From: Aciditerrimonas ferrireducens
GTDB lineage: Bacteria > Actinomycetota > Acidimicrobiia > Acidimicrobiales > UBA8190
Assembly (NCBI RefSeq): GCF_023130475.1
Contig: NZ_JAKHEX010000023.1
Coordinates: 1 to 36,117 of the forward strand
Length of the DNA stretch: 36,117 nt
Direction of reading: 5' to 3'
Below the pieces are notes generated by a model that saw only the letters and a program-made list of their open reading frames with translations, made no database searches and had not been told where the DNA came from. A program made the position numbers and the translations under genes. Shown here one piece after another: positions 15,101 through 23,281 of this stretch (the first letter of the stretch is position 1; every line of letters starts with the position of its first letter).

Positions 15101-16153
15101 CTAGCGCCCCGCCAACGGAGCGGGGCCCTCCCGGAGGGCGTCGGCCAGCTCCTCAGCTCCCTGGTCTCCGGCCACCAACTGGCCGATCCGCTGCACCAGC
15201 TGCCGGTCGGCAGCGTCGGCAGCGACCCGGATAGCCGAGAGGATGGCCTGGTCGGAGGAGGAACCGTGGCTGATGACGCAGACGCCCCGGACCCCGAGCA
15301 ACACGGCGCCCCCGGTGTTGTCGGGGTCGAGCTCGGCCACCAGGGGGGCCAGGCGGGGCAGCAGGACGCCGGCTGCCGCCTTGGCCTCCTCGTCCGCCCC
15401 GAACGCCTCGAGGACCGCCCCGGACAAGAACCGCAGGGCGCCCTCCAAGGCTTTCAGCACGACGTTGCCGGTGAAGCCGTCGGTGACCACCACGTCGGCC
15501 GCCGACTGGCCGCCCAGCAGGTCCCGACCCTCCACGTTGCCCAGGAACCGGAGGTCCGAGCGACCCGCCAGCAGACCGTGGGCCTCCTTCACCAGGGGGC
15601 TGCCCTTGCTGGGCTCCTCCCCGATAGACAGCAGCCCGACCGCGGGGTCCTCGAGGCCGTAGCGAACCGCGGCCAGGGCCGCGCCCATCTGGGCGAACTG
15701 CAGCAACATGACCGGGCTGCACTCGGCGTTGGCCCCGGCGTCGAGCAGCAGCCGGGGCGCCTGACCCGGACGGGGGATGGGCGTGCAGATGGCCGGCCGG
15801 GCCACGCCCCGGATCCGACCCATGCGCAGCAGGGCTGCGGCCATGGTCGCCCCGGTGTTCCCGGCGCTCACCATGGCGGCGGCCCGCCCGTCCCGGACCG
15901 CCTCGGCCGCCCGGACCAGCGAGGAGTCCTTCTTCGTCCGGATCGCCCGGCCGGGATCCTCGTCCATGGCCACCACCTCGCTGCAGGGCCACAGCTCGAG
16001 GCCAGCGGTGTCCCCGACCAGCTCGGGCGGACCGACCAGGACGACCGGGATGCCCAGCTCGTCGACCGCCCGTCGGGCGCCGGCCACGACGGCCGCGGGC
16101 GCGTGGTCGCCTCCGAGGGCGTCCACCACCACCGGCAGCCTGCCCTCCGCCAT
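15101..16153 (-). CDS. plsX: phosphate acyltransferase PlsX
   Basis: PlsX converts acyl-ACP and phosphate to acyl-phosphate, the donor for PlsY in phospholipid synthesis. It is a peripheral membrane enzyme. The 350 residues start with VVVDALGGDHAPAAVVAGA, the nucleotide-fold motif of the family. Further conserved parts are MVSAGNTGATMAAALLRMGR near residue 95, LLLDAGANAECSP near 137, FLGNVEGRDLL, and VVTDGFTGNVVLKALEG near 230. ATG 16153 has AGGAGG three bases upstream. It follows rpmF after 31 nt and precedes acpP, the widely conserved rpmF-plsX-acpP arrangement. Confidence 0.96.
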   Translation of the reverse strand: MAEGRLPVVVDALGGDHAPAAVVAGARRAVDELGIPVVLVGPPELVGDTAGLELWPCSEVVAMDEDPGRAIRTKKDSSLVRAAEAVRDGRAAAMVSAGNTGATMAAALLRMGRIRGVARPAICTPIPRPGQAPRLLLDAGANAECSPVMLLQFAQMGAALAAVRYGLEDPAVGLLSIGEEPSKGSPLVKEAHGLLAGRSDLRFLGNVEGRDLLGGQSAADVVVTDGFTGNVVLKALEGALRFLSGAVLEAFGADEEAKAAAGVLLPRLAPLVAELDPDNTGGAVLLGVRGVCVISHGSSSDQAILSAIRVAADAADRQLVQRIGQLVAGDQGAEELADALREGPAPLAGR

Positions 16154-16184
16154 GGTCCTCCTTCTCTTGCCGCGGGCCCGCTGC

Positions 16185-16364
16185 TCAGTCGACCTCGACG
16201 GCCTGCCGCCCCTTGTACCAGCCGCAGTTGGGGCAGACCACGTGGGGCAGCTTCGCCTGTCGGCACTGCGGGCAGACGCTGCGGGCCGGCGGCCGCAACA
16301 CCCAGTTGCTCGCCCGCCGGCTCCGGCTCTTCGCCTTCGACGTCTTCTTCTTCGGGACGGCCAT
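16185..16364 (-). CDS. rpmF: 50S ribosomal protein L32
   Basis: This 59-residue protein reads MAVPKKKTSKAKSRSRRASN at its N terminus, the conserved start of L32. Two cysteine pairs, CPQC and CPNC, about 15 residues apart form a zinc ribbon, so this is the zinc-containing (C+) form. It ends WYKGRQAVEVD. The start ATG is at 16364. It lies between DUF177 and plsX, as in most bacteria, and probably shares a transcript with both. A small inverted repeat (GCTCGG at 16378-16383, CCGAGC at 16387-16392) lies just upstream. Confidence 0.96.
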   Translation of the reverse strand: MAVPKKKTSKAKSRSRRASNWVLRPPARSVCPQCRQAKLPHVVCPNCGWYKGRQAVEVD

Positions 16365-16426
16365 GACAGCTCACCTCGCTCGGGGACCGAGCAACGATAG
16401 CCGGCCCGTCCCTGCCCTGGGGACGA

Positions 16427-17044
16427 TCAGATCGGACCCTCGGGGCGGGGGCGCTCCCGCAGGACGTCCAGGGCCGCCCAGCGCAGGTCCCGCGCCGGCT
16501 GGCACCGGCAGGACTCCCGGTTCCGGTTGGCCCCGCACTCGGGGCACAGACCCCGACAGGTCGGCTTGCAGAGGGGTGCGGGGGGGAGCTCGAGGACGAC
16601 GGCGTCCCGCGCCAGCAGGCTGAGGTCGACGACCTCGTCCTCGAGGGGGTAGATCTCGTCGCCGTCGCCCCCGGGCGCGTAGAGCTCCCGGACCGCAACG
16701 TCCAGCCGGCCGGTCACCGGGCTCAGGCAACGTCGGCAGGCCCCGACCCAGGGGGCCCGGACGGTGCCCACCACGGTCACGCCGCCCGCCACGGCCTCGA
16801 GGACCACGTCGACCGCCACGGCCGCACCCCTCGGCACCTCGCTGCCGGTCACGGCCAGCTCGGCCAGGACCCCCTCGCAGTGGCGTTCCCAGCGCAGACC
16901 CAGCTGGCGGCGGAGGGCGGCCACCGGCACCACGAAGGCCTGCCGGTCCTCGACCGGCGGATCCGCCGCCCTCCGGCCAGCCTCGGTCGCTGGGGGCAGG
17001 CCCGACCGCCTGGTCTCAGCCCCGGTCCTGGTCGTAGAGCCCAT
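16427..17044 (-). CDS. DUF177 (YceD) family protein
   Basis: This 205-residue protein is of the YceD/DUF177 family, encoded next to rpmF in most bacteria and linked in other organisms to 23S rRNA accumulation. The core has VLEAVAGGVTVVGTVRAPWV, CRRCLSPV and VRELYAPGGDGDEIY. The C-terminal zinc-like cluster is CKPTCRGLCPECG, then CRC. ATG 17044 was chosen because GGGAGGAGGG lies about 8 nt upstream and similarity starts soon after. The frame is open far upstream, but that part is antiphase to the preceding coiled-coil gene. The gene overlaps that neighbour by 29 nt, so the two are probably translationally coupled. Confidence 0.9.
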   Translation of the reverse strand: MGSTTRTGAETRRSGLPPATEAGRRAADPPVEDRQAFVVPVAALRRQLGLRWERHCEGVLAELAVTGSEVPRGAAVAVDVVLEAVAGGVTVVGTVRAPWVGACRRCLSPVTGRLDVAVRELYAPGGDGDEIYPLEDEVVDLSLLARDAVVLELPPAPLCKPTCRGLCPECGANRNRESCRCQPARDLRWAALDVLRERPRPEGPI

Positions 17045-17981
17045 GGTCGTCGCCCTCCTCCCTCGACCCGCCCGTGCCCCCACCGCCGGCTCCGCCCGCG
17101 CCCGGCCCCTGGCGCTGCCCGGCCAGCCGCTTGCGCCCGGCCCGGACGCTGCCCAGGGTCCGCTCCAGGGCCACTTCCAGCTTGGCCAGCCGCTCGTCGC
17201 AGTAGTCCTCCGCCGCCAGCTGCAACCGCCGGGCCTCCTGGCGGGCTGCCTCCAGGATGCGTTGGGCCTGCTGCTCGGCCTGGCGGACCACCTCGCTGCG
17301 CTGGACCATCTGCTCGGCCCGGGCCCGCACCTCCTCGAGGATCCGCTCGCCTTCCCGTCGCTGCTGCGCCAAGAACGCTTCCCGCTCCCGCAGCAGGTAG
17401 CGGGCCTCTCGAAGCTCGCCCGGCAGGGCCCGCCGGGCCTGCTCCAGCAGGTCCAGCAGCTCCTCCCGGGACACCAGCACCGAGGCCGACAGCGGAGCCC
17501 GGCGGGCACCGGCCACCATCTCGATCGCCAGGCCCAGCAGGTCCTCGGTCTCGCTCGTCCCCCCCACCCCGGGCGCCGACGCCAGCGGGTCCAGGGCCGA
17601 ACGAGGATCCCCGGGAGCGCTCCGGGTCGGCACCTCGCCGGGCCGGTCGACCGGGTCGTCGCTCCAGCCCTCCCGCGGCGGGTCCTCACTCCAGGCCAGG
17701 GGCTCGTCCCACCCGGCGGGGACCGGATCGCCGCCCGCGTCGCCCGAGGCCGACTTCGCCACCTCGTCGGCCGGCAGCTCCCCCGTGGCCTCCCAGGGCT
17801 CGGGCCCCTCCGGCCCCGCCCCCCTTCGCACCTGGCCCCTGGGCGCCTGTGCACCCGGCCAGGTGCCCGAGGCCTCGAACTCGTCGGGACCCGGCCGACG
17901 CCGGAGAGGTCCACGCGACCGCCGGCCAGCCGGCGGAGCACCGAGGATCGACGACCAGCCAGCCCCTGCCCGGTCCCTCAC
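17016..17981 (-). CDS. DivIVA-like coiled-coil protein
   Basis: This 321-residue protein has two parts. Residues 1-150 are disordered in appearance, rich in Pro, Gly, Asp and Arg. From about 165 (SREELLDLLEQARRALPGEL) to about 285 it is a continuous charged coiled coil, with segments such as AQQRREGERILEEVRARAEQ and QRILEAARQEARRLQLAAED. Actinobacteria often encode such a DivIVA/ATP-synthase-b-like protein between coaD and DUF177. Its function is not established, and cell-pole or wall-growth scaffolding is only a guess from resemblance. It has no membrane segment. The GTG start overlaps the coaD stop by 4 nt; the 3' end overlaps DUF177 by 29 nt. Confidence 0.75.
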   Translation of the reverse strand: MRDRAGAGWSSILGAPPAGRRSRGPLRRRPGPDEFEASGTWPGAQAPRGQVRRGAGPEGPEPWEATGELPADEVAKSASGDAGGDPVPAGWDEPLAWSEDPPREGWSDDPVDRPGEVPTRSAPGDPRSALDPLASAPGVGGTSETEDLLGLAIEMVAGARRAPLSASVLVSREELLDLLEQARRALPGELREARYLLREREAFLAQQRREGERILEEVRARAEQMVQRSEVVRQAEQQAQRILEAARQEARRLQLAAEDYCDERLAKLEVALERTLGSVRAGRKRLAGQRQGPGAGGAGGGGTGGSREEGDDHGLYDQDRG

Positions 17982-18457
17982 CGCGGGAACCGCTGGTCGA
18001 GCCGCTCGAGCACCGCCTTGGGCACGAAGGCCGACACGTCGCCGCCCAGACGGGCCACCTCCCGGAGGAGGCGCGATGCGATGAAGGACGAATCCGAGCT
18101 GGTCGGGATGAACACCGTCTCAACCCCGGCCAGCTGTCGGTTCATCTGGGCCATCTGCAACTCGTTCTCGAAGTCGGAGACCGCCCGGAGGCCCTTCACG
18201 ATGACCGAGGCCCCCACCTCCTGGGCCACGTTCACCACCAAGGTGGCCACCGAGACGATCCGGACGTTCTCCAGGTGGGCCAGGGCCTCCTTGAGCATCT
18301 CTTCTCGCTCGGCCAGGCTGAACAGCGGCTCGGCCTTCTGGGGGTTCCGGAGGGCTGCCACCACGACCTGGTCGAAGAGCTTGCCAGCCCGCTCGACCAC
18401 TTCCAGATGACCGTTGTGGAAGGGGTCGAAGGAGCCCGGGAAGAGGGCCACCTTCAT
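17978..18457 (-). CDS. coaD: phosphopantetheine adenylyltransferase
   Basis: CoaD joins ATP and 4'-phosphopantetheine to make dephospho-CoA, the next-to-last step of coenzyme A synthesis. The 159 residues match the family in length. The N-terminal nucleotidyltransferase motif is FPGSFDPFHNGHLEVVERA, including the (H/T)xGH signature. Later segments are VIVKGLRAVSDFENELQMAQ and FIPTSSDSSFIASRLLREVA with the ISSS-like loop. Its ATG at 18457 overlaps the rsmD stop by 4 nt (ATGA). The rsmD-coaD pair is conserved in many bacteria. Confidence 0.97.
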   Translation of the reverse strand: MKVALFPGSFDPFHNGHLEVVERAGKLFDQVVVAALRNPQKAEPLFSLAEREEMLKEALAHLENVRIVSVATLVVNVAQEVGASVIVKGLRAVSDFENELQMAQMNRQLAGVETVFIPTSSDSSFIASRLLREVARLGGDVSAFVPKAVLERLDQRFPR

Positions 18458-19104
18458 CGGTCGGCAGCCCCTGGCTCGCCGGCCGCCACCGGCCCCTCGG
18501 CGTCGTCGAGCTCGGCCACGTGCACGAGCGTACCGCCGTAGCGGCGGGCCACGCGGACCGTCCAGGGCCCTGCGGGGAGGGGCCGGTCGGACTCGGCCAC
18601 GACCAGGCCCCCGGGGCCCAGGTGCCGGGCCAGGCCCCGCAGGAGGCCCGGCCAGTCGGCGAAGGCGTAGGGAGGATCGCAGAGCACCAGGCGCGCGCCC
18701 TGGGCGGGGGCCCTGGCCAGCCAGCGTTCCACGCTGCTCCCCACCACGAGGGCCGTGGGGGCCCGCTCCAGGGAACCGGGCCGGGGCCCCGAAGGGAAGC
18801 GCTGCACGACCACCTCCTCGGGGTCGAGGACCCGCCGAAGGTTCTGCACCAGGACCCCGAGCACCCGAGGGTCCTGCTCCACGAAGACCGCCCGGGCAGC
18901 CCCCCGGGAGAGAGCCTCGATCCCAAGGGCCCCGGTCCCGGCGTAGAGGTCCAGGGCCACCGCCCCGACCAGCCCCCCGGGGCCGAGCTGGCTGCCCAGG
19001 AGGTCGAAGATGGCCTCACGGACCCGGTCCTGGGTCGGCCGGGTCCCCCGGTGCGGGGGACCCAGGAGGGTCCGACCCCGGAACCGTCCGGCGACGATTC
19101 GCAT
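18454..19104 (-). CDS. rsmD: 16S rRNA (guanine(966)-N(2))-methyltransferase RsmD
   Basis: RsmD methylates G966 of 16S rRNA in the assembling 30S subunit. The protein of 216 residues begins MRIVAGRFRGRTLLGP, then TRPTQDRVREAIFDLLGS. The SAM-binding motif is ALDLYAGTGALGIEALSRGA near residue 55, and the catalytic DPPY motif is LVLCDPPYAFADW near 140. ATG 19104 was chosen because it gives the family N terminus and has AGGGG 8 nt upstream; an in-frame GTG lies 6 nt further up. A C-terminal extension of about 30 residues (AELDDAEGPVAAGEP) is unremarkable. It overlaps coaD by 4 nt and follows recG by 24 nt. Confidence 0.94.
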   Translation of the reverse strand: MRIVAGRFRGRTLLGPPHRGTRPTQDRVREAIFDLLGSQLGPGGLVGAVALDLYAGTGALGIEALSRGAARAVFVEQDPRVLGVLVQNLRRVLDPEEVVVQRFPSGPRPGSLERAPTALVVGSSVERWLARAPAQGARLVLCDPPYAFADWPGLLRGLARHLGPGGLVVAESDRPLPAGPWTVRVARRYGGTLVHVAELDDAEGPVAAGEPGAADR

Positions 19105-19128
19105 CCCCACGCCCCTGCGCCCCGAGTC

Positions 19129-21279
19129 CTAGCCCGTGCCCAGGTAGGCCCCGGTCCCCCCGAGCAGGCAGTCGACCTCGTCCCGCAGGAGCGGCTGGGC
19201 CGTCAGATCCGGGTCCTCGCCGACCAGGTCCTCGGCCACGGCCCGGGCCTGGGCCACCAGGCCACGGTGCTTGCGCCGGAGGCTCGCCAGCTTGAGGTCC
19301 GAGCGACCCCGCTGCCGGGTGCCGAGCACCGTGCCCTCACCACGAAGCTCCAGGTCGATCTCGGCCAGTGCGAAGCCGTCGGTCGTGGCCTCCAGGGCCT
19401 CCAGCCGGGTCCGGGTCTCGCCGGTCAGCTCCGAGGCCAGCAGGTAGCACCACGAGGGCCGAGCCGACCGGCCCACCCGGCCGCGGAGCTGGTGGAGCTG
19501 CGCGATGCCGAACTGCCCGGCGTCCTCCACCACCATGACCGTGGCCTCGGGCACGTCCACACCGACCTCCACGACGGTGGTGGCCACCAGCACCGGGGTC
19601 CGACCTTCGGCGAAGGCCGCCAGCGCGGCCTCCTTCTCGTCGGCCGGCAGCTGTCCGTGGAGCAGCCCGAGGGGGATGCCGGCCAGCTCCGCGCTGGCCA
19701 GCCGCTCCCGCTCGGCGGCTGCCGCCTTGGCCTCCTTGGCCCCGCCGTCGGCGACCAGCGGACAGACCACGTAGGCCCGATGGCCCTTCGCCACCTCCTG
19801 CCGGACCCGCTCCCAGGCCTCGGCCTGCTCGCTGGGGGTCCGCAGCCAGCGGGTCTCGACCGGCTGGCGGCCGGGGGGCAGCTCGTCGAGCTCGGTGACC
19901 TCGAGGTCCCCGAGGACCGTCATGGCCGCGGTCCGGGGGATCGGGGTGGCCGTCATGACCAGCAGGTCCGGCACCGCCCGACCGGCCGCCTCCTGCCGGG
20001 CCCGCAGCTCGGCCCGCTGCGCCACCCCGAAGCGGTGCTGCTCGTCGACCACCACCAGCCCCAGCCGGGGCAACTCGACCGCTGGGGTCAGCACGGCGTG
20101 GGTCCCCACCACCACGTCCAGCTGCCCAGCCTCCAGCCGCTCCAGGAGCTGCCGTCGCTGGCCGGCGGGCAGGCGACCCGTCAGCAGGCCCACGGCCAGG
20201 GGCCGCCGACCCCCGAGGGCCCCAGGATCCTCGACCTCGAGCTCGCCGAGCAGCCGCAGCAGGCTCCGGTGGTGCTGCTCGGCCAGCACTTCCGTCGGGG
20301 CCAGCAGCACCCCCTGGTAGCCACCCTCGGCGCAGCAGGCCAGGGCGGCGGCAGCCACCAGCGTCTTGCCCGAGCCCACGTCGCCCTGGAGCAGCCGGTG
20401 CATCGGCCGAGGACGGGCCATGTCCGCCAGGACCTGGTCGATGGCCCGCTCCTGGGCCCCCGTCAGCGCGAAGGGCAGCCGGGCCAGCAGCTCCCGCACC
20501 AGGGCCGAACCCCCGGGTGCCGCGGCCGCCCGGTGGACGACGCCCCGGGTCCCGGCCTCGAGGACCAACCGGCGCCGCAGCACGTCCACCTGGAGCCGCA
20601 GCAGCTCGTCGAAGGCCAGCCGTCGCCGGGCCAGCGCTGCGTCCCGCAACCGCTCGGGCCGGTGGATGCCGGAGAACGCCTGGGTCCGATCCACCAGACC
20701 CAGGCGGCTGCGCCAGGCTTCGGGGACCGGATCGGCGAACCGGCCGGCTCGGTCCAGGGCCTCCTCGACCAGCTGGGCGATCTCCCAGCTGGCCACCCCA
20801 GCCCGCTCCGAGGCCGGGTACTGGGGAGCGATGCGGCCGCTGCGCCGCCCCTCCAGGTCCACCTGAGGGTTCGTCAGCTGGCGTCTGCCCCGGAACACCT
20901 GCAGCGGCCCGTAGAAGAGCGCCTCGGTGCCCTCCGGCAACTGCCGCAGCCGGAAGCGCTGGTTGAAGAACGTGACCGTGAGGGCCCCGCTTGAGTCGGC
21001 CACCACCAGCTCCACCCGCTGCCGTCCCCGGCTCGGCACCAGCCGGGCCCGCCGGACCACCGCACGGACCCATGCCGCCTCGCCGGGGACCAGTTCGGCC
21101 ACCTGGGCCAGCCGCCGCTGGTCCCGATACCGAAGCGGGTAGGTGGTGAGGAGGTCCAAGACGCTCGTCACGCCCATCTCGGCCAGCCGCCGCTGGCGCA
21201 CCGGGCCACAGCCCTGCAGCACCCCGACCTCCAGCCGGGCCAGCTGGCTCAACCGTCGCCCAGGGGGTCCCTCGACCAC
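19129..21279 (-). CDS. recG: ATP-dependent DNA helicase RecG
   Basis: RecG is a monomeric helicase that reverses stalled forks and migrates Holliday junctions. The protein of 716 residues has a wedge domain (AWVRAVVRRARLVPSRGRQR, then LTVTFFNQRFRLRQL) and helicase motifs: I GDVGSGKTLVAAAALACC near residue 285, Ia LLAPTEVLAEQH, II VVDEQHRFGVAQR, III MTATPIPRT, V VATTVVEVGVDVPEATVM, and VI QLRGRVGRSARPSWCYLL. The GTG at 21279 is the first start after the fakA stop that keeps the frame. The conserved N-terminal part begins about 20 codons later. The ribosome-binding site is weak, so TTG 21252 is an alternative. The fakA-recG-rsmD-coaD order is the standard one. Confidence 0.95.
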   Translation of the reverse strand: MVEGPPGRRLSQLARLEVGVLQGCGPVRQRRLAEMGVTSVLDLLTTYPLRYRDQRRLAQVAELVPGEAAWVRAVVRRARLVPSRGRQRVELVVADSSGALTVTFFNQRFRLRQLPEGTEALFYGPLQVFRGRRQLTNPQVDLEGRRSGRIAPQYPASERAGVASWEIAQLVEEALDRAGRFADPVPEAWRSRLGLVDRTQAFSGIHRPERLRDAALARRRLAFDELLRLQVDVLRRRLVLEAGTRGVVHRAAAAPGGSALVRELLARLPFALTGAQERAIDQVLADMARPRPMHRLLQGDVGSGKTLVAAAALACCAEGGYQGVLLAPTEVLAEQHHRSLLRLLGELEVEDPGALGGRRPLAVGLLTGRLPAGQRRQLLERLEAGQLDVVVGTHAVLTPAVELPRLGLVVVDEQHRFGVAQRAELRARQEAAGRAVPDLLVMTATPIPRTAAMTVLGDLEVTELDELPPGRQPVETRWLRTPSEQAEAWERVRQEVAKGHRAYVVCPLVADGGAKEAKAAAAERERLASAELAGIPLGLLHGQLPADEKEAALAAFAEGRTPVLVATTVVEVGVDVPEATVMVVEDAGQFGIAQLHQLRGRVGRSARPSWCYLLASELTGETRTRLEALEATTDGFALAEIDLELRGEGTVLGTRQRGRSDLKLASLRRKHRGLVAQARAVAEDLVGEDPDLTAQPLLRDEVDCLLGGTGAYLGTG

Positions 21280-21293
21280 GCCCGCCAATGGGT

Positions 21294-22991
21294 CTACTCG
21301 ACCCCGAAGAGGTAGGGGTAGACCGGCTGGCCACCGTGGTGGACCTCGACGGCGACCCCCGGGAAGGCCTCGGCCAGCCACTCCGACAGCCGCCGGCTCT
21401 CGGCGGCGCTCGCGCCCTCGCCCTCGATGATGGTCACCAGCTCGTGGCCTTCCTCGACCAGCTTGCCCAGAAGGCCGCTGGCCGCCTCGAAGAGACTGGT
21501 CCCGACCACCGCCACTCCGTCCCGGCTCAAGCCCAGCCAGTCCCCCGCTCGGATCGGCCCTCCGGGCCCCTCGGCCGAGGCTCGGACCGCCTGGACCACC
21601 GCCCCTGGCACCACCCGCCGGGCCGAGGCGGCCATCAGCCGGGCGTTCTCCTCGGCGCCGGCCTCGGGGTCGTACTCCAAGAGGGCAGCGAACCCCTCGA
21701 CGATGGAGCTGGTCGGCACCACCTTCACCGGCCGGTCGGCCAGGGCTGCGACCTGGAGGGCCACCGGGTGGACGTTCTCGTTGTTCGGCAGCAGCACCAC
21801 CTCGGCCGAGCCGCTGCCCTGGACGGCCGCCAGCAGCTCCTGGGTCGAGGGGTTCATGGCCTGCCCGCCGGTCACGAAGTGCCGGACCCCGAGCGACCGG
21901 AAGATCCGCCGAATGCCCTCGCCAGCGCAGACTGCCACCACGGCGGTCCTCGGCGGGGTCCCGCTCGGCTCGGCCGACGGCTGTCCAGCGGCCTGCTCCT
22001 GCACCCAGCGCAGCTCCTCCACCTGCTCGCGCAGGTCCGTGACCCGGATGTCCCGGGGGCGGCCCACGTCCAGGGCCGCTTCGATGGCCGGCCCGACGTC
22101 GTCGGTGTGGATGTGGCAGTTCCAAAGCCCCTCGCCGCCGACCACCACGATGGAGTCACCCAGCCCGGCCCACACCTCCCGGAACCCCTCGATGGCCTCG
22201 TCCGGGGCCTCCAGGAGGTACATGACCTCGTAGCGCAGCTCGCTGTGGCCCTCGGCGCCCTCGTCGCCCCCCGGACGGGTCCCCGCCGCTGCCAGGTCGG
22301 CACCGATCGCCAAGGGGGCCGCCTCCGGCCCGTCGCCCTGCCGGGCAGGGGGCGGGGGCACCGGGGTCCCGTCCGCCACGCAACGCCAGGCGTCCAGCAG
22401 GAGCAGGAACCCCGCTCCCCCGGCGTCGACCACCCCGGCGGCCCGCAGCACGGGCAGCTGTTCGGGGGTCCTCGCCAGGGCTTCGGCCGCCGCTTCCCGG
22501 GCCCCGGCCAGCACCGCTGCCAGGCCCGGGCCTGCCTGCCCAGCTGCCCGCCGAGCCCCCTCGGCGGCCGCCCTCGCCACCGAGAGGACCGTTCCCTCGA
22601 CCGGTCGCAGGACCGCCTCGTCGGCGAGCCGGCTGGCCGTGGCCAGGGCCTCGGCCAGCTGTTCGCCCCCCAGCCGCTCCGCCTCGGCCGCCACCTGGGC
22701 GATGCCCCGGACCAGCTGCGAGAGGATCACCCCGGAGTTGCCCCGGGCGCCCATCAGGGATCCCCGGGCCGCCGCCGTGCACACCTCGCCCATGGCCGGC
22801 TCCGGCCCTAGGGCGTCGAGCTCCTCGACCACCGACCGCAGGGTCAGGGCCATGTTCGTGCCGGTGTCACCGTCGGGCACCGGGTAGACGTTCAAGGCGT
22901 TCAGCCGGTCCCGGTGCTCGGCCAGGGCCCTGGCGGCTGCACGGAAGGCCTCGGCCAGGTCCCGGGCCTCCCAGCTCGTCGGGGCTGCCAC
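21294..22991 (-). CDS. fakA: DAK2-domain fatty acid kinase FakA (YloV)
   Basis: FakA phosphorylates fatty acids presented by FakB, yielding acyl-phosphate for membrane lipid synthesis. This complements PlsX encoded downstream. The 565 residues open with the DhaL-type domain: LNALNVYPVPDGDTGTNMAL with the aspartates that bind Mg-ATP, then GSLMGARGNSGVILSQLVRG and VVDAGGAGFLLLLDAW near residue 190. The middle domain holds NCHIHTDDVGPAIEAAL. The C-terminal domain has VTGGQAMNPSTQELLAAVQG and LLPNNENVHPVALQVA, as in DegV-like family members. The paired cysteines found in the staphylococcal middle domain are not apparent. No fakB is in the window. It is divergent from rpmB, with 56 nt between. Confidence 0.92.
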   Translation of the reverse strand: MAAPTSWEARDLAEAFRAAARALAEHRDRLNALNVYPVPDGDTGTNMALTLRSVVEELDALGPEPAMGEVCTAAARGSLMGARGNSGVILSQLVRGIAQVAAEAERLGGEQLAEALATASRLADEAVLRPVEGTVLSVARAAAEGARRAAGQAGPGLAAVLAGAREAAAEALARTPEQLPVLRAAGVVDAGGAGFLLLLDAWRCVADGTPVPPPPARQGDGPEAAPLAIGADLAAAGTRPGGDEGAEGHSELRYEVMYLLEAPDEAIEGFREVWAGLGDSIVVVGGEGLWNCHIHTDDVGPAIEAALDVGRPRDIRVTDLREQVEELRWVQEQAAGQPSAEPSGTPPRTAVVAVCAGEGIRRIFRSLGVRHFVTGGQAMNPSTQELLAAVQGSGSAEVVLLPNNENVHPVALQVAALADRPVKVVPTSSIVEGFAALLEYDPEAGAEENARLMAASARRVVPGAVVQAVRASAEGPGGPIRAGDWLGLSRDGVAVVGTSLFEAASGLLGKLVEEGHELVTIIEGEGASAAESRRLSEWLAEAFPGVAVEVHHGGQPVYPYLFGVE

Positions 22992-23047
22992 GCCGACCGA
23001 TGCTAACCTGGTCGCCCGACCTCGACCTTCACCGTGAGGAGTCCGCC

Positions 23048-23281
23048 GTGGCCGCCGTCTGCGAGATCTGTGGCAAGCACCCGTCCTTCGGCATGCGTCT
23101 CAGCCACTCCCACCGCAGGACCAAGCGCCGCTGGGACCCCAACGTCCAGCGGGTCCGGGCCCTCGTGAACGGCACCCCGCGGCGGCTCGCCGTCTGCACG
23201 TCCTGCCTCCGGGCCGGCAAGGTCGTGAAGCCCCCGCGCCGCCGCTGGTCCGCCGAGGGGCACGCCCACGACGAGGCCTAG
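23048..23281 (+). CDS. rpmB: 50S ribosomal protein L28
   Basis: This 77-residue protein matches L28, near the E-site side of the 50S subunit. Segments are AAVCEICGKHPSFGMRLSHS, HRRTKRRWDPNVQRVRALVN and RLAVCTSCLRAGKVVK. The cysteine pairs CEIC and CTSC make it the zinc-binding form. GTG 23048 has GAGGAG about 7 nt upstream and starts at the family N terminus. An upstream in-frame ATG at 23000 has no such site. A C-terminal tail (WSAEGHAHDEA) extends the usual length slightly. The final CTAG contains its stop and, on the other strand, the stop of the convergent hydrolase gene. Confidence 0.95.
   Translation: MAAVCEICGKHPSFGMRLSHSHRRTKRRWDPNVQRVRALVNGTPRRLAVCTSCLRAGKVVKPPRRRWSAEGHAHDEA

Noticed and set aside
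17045..17941. N-terminal extension of the DUF177 gene
   Set aside because: The open frame runs out of phase through the coiled-coil gene. ATG 17044 has a strong ribosome-binding site.
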